In this document: piece after piece, positions 17,115-24,319 of the stretch
How positions within the stretch are numbered: the first letter of the stretch is position 1
How the letters are laid out: each line of letters opens with the position of its first letter
Origin: Flavobacteriaceae bacterium
GTDB taxonomy: Bacteria; Bacteroidota; Bacteroidia; Flavobacteriales; Flavobacteriaceae
Direction: 5' to 3'
DNA: 64,000 nucleotides
Assembly: GCA_018669795.1 (NCBI GenBank)
Contig: JABHSQ010000002.1
Coordinates: forward strand, 1 to 64,000
Notes under the pieces: model-generated
What the model was told of the DNA's origin: nothing
Database searches by the model: none
What the model saw: the letters and a program-made list of their open reading frames with translations, nothing else
Made by a program: the position numbers and the translations under genes

Positions 17115-18314
17115 TTAATTTTTTACAATTTGTTTTGTTATTGTGCCTTTCGAAGTCTTAATACTCAATAAGTAAATTCCTGTATTTAAATGAGTTACAT
17201 CTAAGAATCCATCAGTTGATTTTAAGTTTAAATTTACTCCCAAAGTATTGTAAAGAATTACCTCAAAAAGTTCCAATCGATTATTAGTTTCTATATTTAT
17301 AACATTACTAGTTGGATTTGGAAAAACGCGTATGGTATTTTCTAAATCTTTAAAATTTGGAAGTGACAGGGTATTATCTATATGATTTTGAAAAAACAGC
17401 CAAGCTTCTTCACCAGCATTAATATCCATATTTCCCCAAGCTCCAGGCCAATCATGACCACCACCTACTACTTTATAGAACCAAACTTCATTATTATTAA
17501 TGCCATTTAGATGTTTTTCACTAAGCACATAACTACCGTCTGAAGTATCCGTATTTGGTAGTGTTTCGGTCACCATCAATGTACATTCGTTTTTTTCTGA
17601 AAAATAATCAATGGTAAAAGGAATGCTTGGGTAAGCTCCCCATCCATCATTGTTATTTGGGTCTCCAGAAATAGGCGTTACGCTATCCTGGGAACCATGT
17701 ATTTCAAATAAAGGGATTGGAGGGCTATTATCACATTCGTCTAATATGTCTTGTAAAATCATACCTGCTACAGGAGCAACAGCTTTAAAGGTATCGTATG
17801 CTTGACACGCTAGCATGTAACACATATCTCCACCATTAGACATTCCCGTTGCAAAAGTGTAGTCCGGGTTCAAGCCATGGGTTAATTGAAGGTATCCCAC
17901 TAATTCAGTTAAAAAACCAACATCATCTATAGTTTCATTTTGATGAAATGCATAGCCTACATTCCAAAATCGATATCCCTCCGAATCTGTAGTTCCTCTG
18001 GGATAACAAACAGCAAAACCGTATTGATTCGCAAATTGATTCATCTCTGAGTAATTTCTTATATCATTTGCGTCTCCACCAAAGCCATGCATAACAATTA
18101 CTAATGGCATTTGCTCATTTAAATCTACAGGCTCATAGTAGATATATTGACGGTCAATACCGTCATGTTCAAATTCAATATATTGTGCTTGTGCTTTATT
18201 ATAAGAATAAAACAGTACAAATACTAAAATAATTAACTTATACTTTTGGTTTATTTTTGAGTGTTTAATTTTGTGGGCTGATTTATTTTCTTGTGTAAAC
18301 GTCATTAGTTTCAT
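17115..18314 (-). CDS. Secreted esterase (PHB depolymerase/feruloyl esterase family) with type IX sorting tail
   Basis: 399 aa. An unusually long N-region precedes the hydrophobic signal core (about 28-42, ending KAQAQ). The alpha/beta hydrolase domain (about 50-310) has the oxyanion segment VIVMHGFGGDANDI, nucleophile Ser in GMSNGGDMCY, Asp in IHGSQDSVTP and His in VGGGHDWPGAW, the arrangement of the LpqC/PHB depolymerase group that also includes feruloyl and acetylxylan esterases. Residues about 325-399 form a type A type IX secretion domain (VFPNPTSNVINIE, ending GTITKQIVKN). Likely surface or extracellular; the substrate ester is unknown. Only 34 bases after the preceding gene, so possibly the last gene of the exported-protein operon. 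Confidence 0.87.
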   Translation of the reverse strand: MKLMTFTQENKSAHKIKHSKINQKYKLIILVFVLFYSYNKAQAQYIEFEHDGIDRQYIYYEPVDLNEQMPLVIVMHGFGGDANDIRNYSEMNQFANQYGFAVCYPRGTTDSEGYRFWNVGYAFHQNETIDDVGFLTELVGYLQLTHGLNPDYTFATGMSNGGDMCYMLACQAYDTFKAVAPVAGMILQDILDECDNSPPIPLFEIHGSQDSVTPISGDPNNNDGWGAYPSIPFTIDYFSEKNECTLMVTETLPNTDTSDGSYVLSEKHLNGINNNEVWFYKVVGGGHDWPGAWGNMDINAGEEAWLFFQNHIDNTLSLPNFKDLENTIRVFPNPTSNVINIETNNRLELFEVILYNTLGVNLNLKSTDGFLDVTHLNTGIYLLSIKTSKGTITKQIVKN

Positions 18315-18348
18315 TTTTTAGGTTACTAATTCCAAAAGTCAAGAAAAT

Positions 18349-19470
18349 TTATTGCCACCACCCTTTTATATTGTAAACAATTTTTGGTTGATTTTTTGCC
18401 TGAGCGACTCCTATTTCTCTTGCAGCAATAATTGCTGATTTTTGAAGCTCAAAACCTTGATTTTCTTCATAATTCTGAGCTCTATCGTATTTTTCATATG
18501 CCAAATCCCATTCTCTTTTATCGTCGGCATCAAGCTTTCCTGAAATACCAGCAAATAATTCTTTTGCTTCATTAGCACATTTTGAATCAGCAGATACTTC
18601 TGATAAATAAGATGAAGCTAGATTTGAATCTCTATTAGCCCAAGCCCCCTTTGCTTTACCCATAGCTTCCGCACACCTATGATCTTCTATATCTCTGAGA
18701 AGTGTTTGAGCTGTATCATAACAAGATACATCTGGAAGTATTGATACTAGATGAGATGCAGCTTCATCCCATTCATTATTTACTTTCGAAACTGTAGCCT
18801 TTTGAATATTTTCTACACATTCATTCTCGAGCTTCATCTTATACACTTTTAGTGTAAGATCTTGACACTTTATATAACAATCTTTAGAGACCTCAGGGAC
18901 TGCTAACAAAATAGAAATAGCTTCCTCGTATTCTTTTCTGTCAGCCTTTGTCATAGCATCTTTTTTAATAAAATCACATTTATCATTGTAATACTCCATG
19001 ATTTTAATTTTTCCGTTATTTATAAAATCTTTGAAAATAGGATTCTTAGATTTTATTTGTTTAAGGGCTGAAATATAAGCCTTAGTATCACTATTCCCTA
19101 CCCCTTTTACAGTCATAGATTCTGACGCAAAGAGTATTCCTTCGAATCCATCTCCTATATAAAAATTAAGCTCAAGAGTTAATGCAACTTTTCTTGGAGG
19201 CCCAGGAAGTACTTCTTGGAATAAAACTGAAATATTTGGAGTAATTATAAACCTAGAATTTTGGGTTCCACCCAAACCATTCATTGTAACAATTTTGTTT
19301 AGTTTGTTTTTTAATAAATTCTTAGCAGCACTTGGCAATCCGTCTATTTGTTCTGAAACAAAAGTAGAAAGTTGAACCCTAGCTAAATCATCCGTTTTAC
19401 CTGCAGAATTTTGACCAAAAGAAAAGGAAGTAAAAAGTAGCAGTACTAAAGTGTTTAAAAAATGTCTCAT
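18349..19470 (-). CDS. Exported protein with cysteine-containing TPR-like repeats, unknown function
   Basis: 373 aa, signal peptide 1-19 (SFSFGQ). Residues about 25-165 are a beta-rich domain with RFIITPNISVLFQEVLPGPP, FYIGDGFEGILFAS and GVGNSDTKAYISALKQI, reminiscent of the secreted LpoB/CsgG-like folds. Residues about 170-330 are helical, repeating a two-cysteine unit (CDFIKKDAM, CYIKCQDL, CVENIQKA, CYDTAQTLL, CAEAMGKAKGAW, CANEAKELFAG), which suggests TPR-like hairpins linked by disulfides. The end is KNQPKIVYNIKGWWQ. I do not recognise a named family. Fourth gene of the tight minus-strand cluster, 13 bases after the previous gene. Confidence 0.7.
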   Translation of the reverse strand: MRHFLNTLVLLLFTSFSFGQNSAGKTDDLARVQLSTFVSEQIDGLPSAAKNLLKNKLNKIVTMNGLGGTQNSRFIITPNISVLFQEVLPGPPRKVALTLELNFYIGDGFEGILFASESMTVKGVGNSDTKAYISALKQIKSKNPIFKDFINNGKIKIMEYYNDKCDFIKKDAMTKADRKEYEEAISILLAVPEVSKDCYIKCQDLTLKVYKMKLENECVENIQKATVSKVNNEWDEAASHLVSILPDVSCYDTAQTLLRDIEDHRCAEAMGKAKGAWANRDSNLASSYLSEVSADSKCANEAKELFAGISGKLDADDKREWDLAYEKYDRAQNYEENQGFELQKSAIIAAREIGVAQAKNQPKIVYNIKGWWQ

Positions 19471-19483
19471 CTTTTATATATTT

Positions 19484-20449
19484 TTATTTAGATCCTAAAT
19501 ATAGTGTTGCTTCACCTAAACCTCTAATGGTTAATTTATTTTCAATTCCCATTTCTTTTAAATAACTACTTAAACCCTTAGCCCATCTTCTTGCATCAAG
19601 ACCTTTTGCAATTCCGTTTTTGTTTAAGTAAGTCATTGGAATTCTAACTTGTTCAAAATTCATCATTGTAGCTTCTGCATCCATTGTTGTATAACGACCA
19701 CTTACAGTATTGTCATCTAACCAATTTTCAATTAAAAAACCTAATTCATCATCCCCAAACTCATCAGATTCTAAATCATAATCCCAATCATCCCAGACAC
19801 GAATACCCAGGTTAATTTCTCTACCATCTTCAAACCATCGTTCAAATGCTGTTTGTAATTCTGATAAAAAACTATCAATATGAGAAGCAACTGCTTCTTC
19901 CAACAAAATAGGCAATGGGCTAGAAAAATCTGGAGCTCCAGTTCCTGAAGCTTGAGCTATTTGTTTACCTGTATAAGAATCTATTGCTTTTAAAATAAAA
20001 GTAACCTGTTTTTCCATTCCATCATCATTTACTGTCCATCCTAGTTTTAAAATTATATCAGCCTTAGCCACTTTTTTAAGAGCATCAATAGGAGATTCTG
20101 AAACTTCTGCACCACCATACTTTGAAGATCTCATTGCTTCTTCGGCTCCTACCCTTTCAATCTTATCAAGTTGACTTTTAAGATTTTTAGCATCAAAACC
20201 CCTTTGGCTTAACGTACCATTAATTTGAGTAATAACAAGATCTAAATCAGTATCACGTTGAAGTGCTATTCGGTATGAAGGAACATCTTTAATAACACCT
20301 TGATTATTATATATCTCTGAATAGCCATTTTCAAAACACCAATTATCAGCTGGTACGACCATTAATGTTGGTTTTTTTGCTTGTGAATATGAAAAGCTTG
20401 TTAACAATAACAAAGCGATTATTATTAGTTGTTGTATTTGTTGTTTCAT
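19484..20449 (-). CDS. Exported protein, possibly CsgG/LpoB-like fold, unknown function
   Basis: 321 aa, signal peptide 1-24 (LLTSFSYSQ). The N-terminal part begins KPTLMVVPADNWCFENGY, then QINGTLSQRGFDAKNLKSQL, like proteins that sense or build multi-subunit envelope assemblies. The middle KADIILKLGWTVNDDGMEKQ and ILKAIDSYTGKQIAQASGTG match the beta-strand pattern of CsgG/LpoB/FlgT-type domains (alternating strands ending in a D-x-TG-x turn). I recall an orphan domain family, DUF6175, with this look but cannot confirm it. The C-terminal third is acidic (WDDWDYDLESDEFGDDELG). Third gene of the cluster, 12 bases after its predecessor. Confidence 0.7.
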   Translation of the reverse strand: MKQQIQQLIIIALLLLTSFSYSQAKKPTLMVVPADNWCFENGYSEIYNNQGVIKDVPSYRIALQRDTDLDLVITQINGTLSQRGFDAKNLKSQLDKIERVGAEEAMRSSKYGGAEVSESPIDALKKVAKADIILKLGWTVNDDGMEKQVTFILKAIDSYTGKQIAQASGTGAPDFSSPLPILLEEAVASHIDSFLSELQTAFERWFEDGREINLGIRVWDDWDYDLESDEFGDDELGFLIENWLDDNTVSGRYTTMDAEATMMNFEQVRIPMTYLNKNGIAKGLDARRWAKGLSSYLKEMGIENKLTIRGLGEATLYLGSK

Positions 20450-20461
20450 TTAAATTTAAAT

Positions 20462-20989
20462 TTAAAAACCACTGTTAAGTGATTTAATTATTTTTTCTTT
20501 TTCTAGGGTTTTTCTTAAAAGAGCTATATTTACTGTTAATAGAGTGCCTATTCTATACTCTTTTTTACTTACTTTCATTCTATCTGTAACTACTTCAATA
20601 ACATTTACATATTTGCTAAAGCTATTTAGGTCTTCCTTTTCTGTGCTTGCAAAAAACTCTTTAAAATAATTTTCGAATTCAGCCTCTAAGAAAGGAGATC
20701 TCGCTAAAGGAGGTTTTTTAGCGCACTTTGATCCTTGTCCATTAATTCCCTGAAAGATAACAGCATGAACTGCATTTTTAGAAGCTTGTAATCCAGCAAG
20801 ACTTTCATCTCTTAAGATAGAAAAAACCTTTAGTGTGTAAACACCTGCATTAGATTCTCCAACACATTCAATGGTGTAATTCCACTTAGCAGTTTCAGTA
20901 TCTGCTTTCTTTTTATTTCTTTTAGATTGAGCATCTGTTGTCCCAATCGCAAAAAATAAAATTGTAAAAAATATTAATATCTTTTTCAT
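20462..20989 (-). CDS. Exported protein of unknown function
   Basis: 175 aa, signal peptide 1-20 (FAIGTTDAQ) followed by a basic stretch SKRNKKKAD. The mature part has strands such as WNYTIECVGESNAGVYTLKV and a conserved-looking pair of cysteines (C42 and C82). HAVIFQGINGQGSKCAKKPP is the most distinctive stretch. No catalytic motif is visible. It is separated by a single base from the preceding gene and 12 bases from the following one, so co-expression with its neighbours is very likely. Function unknown; likely periplasmic or outer-membrane associated. Confidence 0.7.
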   Translation of the reverse strand: MKKILIFFTILFFAIGTTDAQSKRNKKKADTETAKWNYTIECVGESNAGVYTLKVFSILRDESLAGLQASKNAVHAVIFQGINGQGSKCAKKPPLARSPFLEAEFENYFKEFFASTEKEDLNSFSKYVNVIEVVTDRMKVSKKEYRIGTLLTVNIALLRKTLEKEKIIKSLNSGF

Positions 20990-20990
20990 A

Positions 20991-22289
20991 TTATTTAATT
21001 TGTCTAATTAACATTCCGGTAGATAAGTTCTTCGCTTTTCCTTTAAAAAGTGTTTTATCATATTCTTGTTCATTTTCTTCATTAGCACCAAAACGGTTAT
21101 CCCATACTTGGCTCTTATCAACTTTAATAGTTGCAATTTTCTTGTAAGTGATATCATTGGTTTTGCTATCCCACATCTCTTCAAGTACTTCGAAGCTTTC
21201 TCCACCTTCTAAACCTTCTTTCATTCCAATTTTAGAATAAATTTTCCCATCTTCTATTTTAATTGGGGATTTTGTTTTAAAAACGTCATAACTTTTCTGG
21301 AGTTTGATATATACCTTGTCTAAATTTCGAATAGTTGCCAATTCAATGATTTGTTCTTCTGTTCTCTTTTCTTTTAAAGAAAACGTAATAAGACTAGTAG
21401 CCTTTTCTTTTCCAATAAACTCAAAGTTAATATCTAAAGTAGACAAGTCAACATCTTCACCACTTCTCTTTGATCCGAAGAGTTTTTTAAATTTTGTAAA
21501 ATATTCATCAGTCCAGTCTAACCGATATAACCAAGCAGTTGTCCAAACTGTATAGCCTTCTTTTGTTTTCTCATAAATTTTTTGAGAAGCCTTTAAAGCT
21601 AATTCTCTAGGAAGTCCAGACAATTCATTTGCCGCTGCATCACTTTGTTGTTTTATAACTAAGGCTATTGGCTCATTTGTAACAAAATTCATTTTTGTAA
21701 AAACTACAAAAGTATCTTTTATTAAGTTTTTACCATTATTTTCAAGCTCAGCATTACCTCTTATAGTTGTTGAAGCTACATTTTTTTCTTGGTCACTAGC
21801 ACTATACGCACCTCTTTCTTTAATAAGTTTGAAAGGGTTATAGTCGTCTTGATAAAATTGATCTAAAGCAAACCACTTTGAAACCAATTCAAAAGGTAAT
21901 TTCTTAGCTTTTACAAATTTATCTATTTCATATTTCACTTCAGAATTATCGGTTATAATTCCAGCAGTTGCATCACTTGCAGCTCCAACAAGCAACTTAC
22001 TTGCTCCGCTTTTTGTTAAACCAAACTGCGCTCTCTCCTCTTCAGTTAAATCATAATCAACCCTATTGAAAGAATTTAATTCTATTCTGTGATCATTATA
22101 TTTATCAGGGAATGGCCATGCTTGGTATGCTTTGGAAACCAAATCTGAATTGTTAAAACTATCCCCAACAACCAATACGTTGTGTAGAGAACTTCTCTGA
22201 TACTTTTTACCTTCAACTTCAGTTTTTTGGGCGGAAACCCCTTGAATTGTTAGCAATAAAATTGATAGAATAAAAATACTTTGTTTCAT
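20991..22289 (-). CDS. Exported protein with FlgT-like C-terminal region, unknown function
   Basis: 432 aa, signal peptide 1-20 (LTIQGVSAQ). No recognised catalytic motif. A conserved-looking segment at about 40-60 reads VVGDSFNNSDLVSKAYQAWP. The C-terminus (about 345-430: GKIYSKIGMKEGLEGGESFE, then IATIKVDKSQVWDNRFG) has the alternating strands and G-x-x-x-G-x-x-G-D/E-x-F pattern of the small beta domain that ends flagellar FlgT and related envelope proteins. This is inference from pattern. First gene of the cluster of exported proteins; the upstream 430 bases are AT-rich and lack a clear TAnnTTTG box on the minus strand. Confidence 0.7.
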   Translation of the reverse strand: MKQSIFILSILLLTIQGVSAQKTEVEGKKYQRSSLHNVLVVGDSFNNSDLVSKAYQAWPFPDKYNDHRIELNSFNRVDYDLTEEERAQFGLTKSGASKLLVGAASDATAGIITDNSEVKYEIDKFVKAKKLPFELVSKWFALDQFYQDDYNPFKLIKERGAYSASDQEKNVASTTIRGNAELENNGKNLIKDTFVVFTKMNFVTNEPIALVIKQQSDAAANELSGLPRELALKASQKIYEKTKEGYTVWTTAWLYRLDWTDEYFTKFKKLFGSKRSGEDVDLSTLDINFEFIGKEKATSLITFSLKEKRTEEQIIELATIRNLDKVYIKLQKSYDVFKTKSPIKIEDGKIYSKIGMKEGLEGGESFEVLEEMWDSKTNDITYKKIATIKVDKSQVWDNRFGANEENEQEYDKTLFKGKAKNLSTGMLIRQIK

Positions 22290-22718
22290 AATAATTAGGT
22301 TTAAAAAAAAAATAGATAAAGTTATAGTTAGGAATTAAAAACAGTTTAAATATCAATTCTCTATAGAGGTTAATTTATAAAACTAGTTTAAACAAACAAT
22401 CCTTTATTTTCACTAAAGTAGTAAAATACAATGACTTTGATACTTATTATAAAAAAAATAAGTGTATTATATCGCACTTATTATATTTTATTATAAAAAA
22501 AGATATTAACTAAATGATAACCTTTTAAACTTATAATTAAGAGTTAATTTAAATAGATGTGATTTGGTTTTACAAACCTTAACTATAAAATATATCATTT
22601 CTATATATTTTAATCTCATTAAATATTGTTTAACTTTATATATTTGTTATTAAACGTTTGTGATGTATATTTAAAAAATATTACTACTTTCGTAGTGACA
22701 TAATCAAAAATAAAAAAA
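22290..22718. other. Divergent intergenic region with inverted repeat
   Basis: About 430 bases between the exported-protein operon and the small membrane protein genes. AATAAGTG (22457-22464) and CACTTATT (22475-22482) form a perfect 8-bp inverted repeat with a 10-base spacer, either an operator-like site or the hairpin of an unannotated transcript. At 22685-22692, TACTTTCG resembles a -7 box for the rightward genes, with a TTG 24 bases upstream, which is loose spacing. Confidence 0.45.
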
Positions 22719-22904
22719 ATGTTTAAAAAATTTACAATCACTGACATATTACTCTTTATTTCAGCAATTTTATCATTGATATTTTCTGAAATACTTTATT
22801 TTCAAGGAAACAAAGTAGATGGAACTTTTATTGGACTATGGGTTCCATCAATATTAGCATTTGGAATTTACCTAAAACTAATAAATAACACCAAAGATGA
22901 TTGA
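22719..22904 (+). CDS. Small two-helix membrane protein
   Basis: 61 aa. Two hydrophobic helices (about 9-28 and 37-55: DILLFISAILSLIFSEILYF and FIGLWVPSILAFGIYLKL) joined by a short loop (QGNKVDGT), with a charged tail NNTKDD. I recognise similar short proteins in flavobacteria only as hypotheticals. Its last codons overlap the start of the next small ORF by 8 bases in another frame, which argues for translational coupling. Likely inner membrane; function unknown. Confidence 0.7.
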   Translation: MFKKFTITDILLFISAILSLIFSEILYFQGNKVDGTFIGLWVPSILAFGIYLKLINNTKDD

Positions 22905-23013
22905 TTTAATACCATATTTCGCAGGTTTAATAACACTTCTTTTTGGATTCGGTTTTATTTTTGCAATTAAAGCAGCTAATAAAAGAAATCCAAACAACAA
23001 AAAGGACGATTAA
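22897..23013 (+). CDS. Very small single-helix membrane protein
   Basis: 38 aa. It starts MIDLIPYFAGLITLLFGFGF, a hydrophobic helix spanning about residues 4-25, then a basic, polar tail KAANKRNPNNKKDD. ATG 22897 overlaps the last 8 bases of the preceding gene. The amphipathic layout, hydrophobic helix plus positively charged hydrophilic tail, is like many genuine small membrane proteins, and the tail ending in KKDD resembles the neighbour's KDD end. Confidence 0.6.
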   Translation: MIDLIPYFAGLITLLFGFGFIFAIKAANKRNPNNKKDD

Positions 23014-23221
23014 ACAACACAAAGTTAATATACCGAATGGGTTTTTCTAGATAATTTACTCTTGATGCAAACATTCTTAGATAATTTTATATACTTATAT
23101 TACACCATTAATTCTATTCTAGATTTGAATACCTAAATAGAATGCATTAAAAAGGTTCATAATCTTGGAGCATAAAAACTTGCCATAATTACTGAATAAT
23201 ATAAAATAAAAAATAAAAACA

Positions 23222-23560
23222 ATGGAAGAATTAACAATTTTAGCACAACTAACTTTAGCAATATCTGTTGCTTATGTATGGGTTTTCAGATTTCACAATG
23301 TCTTGAAAGAATTTAAAAGTTTTGGATTAAATGACCTAAGCCGAAATATTGTTGGAGTTAGTAAAATATCTCTAGCTACTTTGATTGTTGCAGGTATTTG
23401 GTTCCCATCATTAATTTTTATCCCATCTATTTGTATGGGGCTATTTATGTTAGCCGCGCAATATTTTCATTTTAAAATAAAAAACTCTTTTGCGAAACAC
23501 CTTCCTTCTCTAATTCTTTTGATTTTATGTGCTTTTATAGCAGTAGAATCAATACAATAA
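23222..23560 (+). CDS. DoxX-like four-helix membrane protein
   Basis: 112 aa with four hydrophobic helices. The middle resembles DoxX-like proteins: VLKEFKSFGLNDLSRNIVGV, then a GIWFPSLIFIPSICMG helix and a HFKIKNSFAKHLPSLILL segment. The next gene, 6 bases downstream, encodes a protein of identical length with the same layout, so the two are paralogues from a tandem duplication. Integral inner-membrane protein; function unknown. Preceded by about 200 bases without a clear promoter. Confidence 0.72.
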   Translation: MEELTILAQLTLAISVAYVWVFRFHNVLKEFKSFGLNDLSRNIVGVSKISLATLIVAGIWFPSLIFIPSICMGLFMLAAQYFHFKIKNSFAKHLPSLILLILCAFIAVESIQ

Positions 23561-23566
23561 ACACGT

Positions 23567-23905
23567 ATGGACATAGATAAAATAGGTGTTCTTATATCAA
23601 GTTTCTCTTTTTTTGCTTATACCATATACTATTTTAAATCATCAAAAATGAAAATGGAATTCAAACGATTTGGTTTAGAAAAATTTGGTCTAATAATCAT
23701 GACATTACAATTTTTAGGCGCAACAGGTTTATTAGTTGGACTTCTATTTAATCCATTACTAATTATTTCATCTTTAGGTCTTGCATTGCTCATGTTAGCA
23801 GGATTTTTAGTGAGATTAAAATTAAAAGATGGTATTTTGGTTTCTTTACCGGCTTTGTTTTATATGAGCTTAAATGCTTATATCTTTTTAACAACAATAA
23901 ATTAA
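23567..23905 (+). CDS. DoxX-like four-helix membrane protein, paralogue of preceding
   Basis: 112 aa. Same pattern as its upstream neighbour: MKMEFKRFGLEKFGLIIMTL corresponds to KEFKSFGLNDLSRNIVGVSK, and RLKLKDGILVSLPALFYMSL to HFKIKNSFAKHLPSLILLIL. Four predicted helices; no lipobox or catalytic motif. Intergenic gap of 6 bases indicates an operon. The pair may act as a heteromer, but this is inference. Confidence 0.72.
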   Translation: MDIDKIGVLISSFSFFAYTIYYFKSSKMKMEFKRFGLEKFGLIIMTLQFLGATGLLVGLLFNPLLIISSLGLALLMLAGFLVRLKLKDGILVSLPALFYMSLNAYIFLTTIN

Positions 23906-24079
23906 AAAACCAATAAATTTAATACTAGTAATATTTCGTTTAAAATAATGTTTGATGTTTCTCCTGTTCTTGATAAAGTTTAAATTCTAAAAATTTCTAA
24001 ATTAAAAATTTACATCCAATCAATAATTACAATTTGTTATTTTTTTTAAATCTGTACCCTTATAATTAAAAAGAAAGTC

Positions 24080-24319
24080 ATGAATAAAGATGAAAAAACA
24101 ACTCTTATATTTACTGGATCTGCAATCGAAGCACAACCTTTAGTTAATAGTTTAAATGAATTAAACATCAACCCTATAATTAGAGACGATCATCAAAGTG
24201 CTATCTTAAGTGGTTTTGCAGCTGGTGTTCCAGGGCAAATAAGAATGTATATCCGAAAAGAAGAAATAATTATTGCTAAATCTACATTAGAGGATTTCGA
24301 GCATAACTTCGAAGATTAA
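24080..24319 (+). CDS. DUF2007-domain protein
   Basis: 79 aa. It has the domain's pattern: a first strand TLIFTGSAIEAQPLVNSLNE, then NINPIIRDDHQSAILSGFAA and a closing VYI-like strand with RKEEIIIAKSTLEDFE. DUF2007 proteins are small signal-transduction-like proteins of unknown role, related to PII-like folds. Stands alone, converging with the ABC-F gene (its stop is adjacent to the ABC-F stop). Confidence 0.82.
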   Translation: MNKDEKTTLIFTGSAIEAQPLVNSLNELNINPIIRDDHQSAILSGFAAGVPGQIRMYIRKEEIIIAKSTLEDFEHNFED

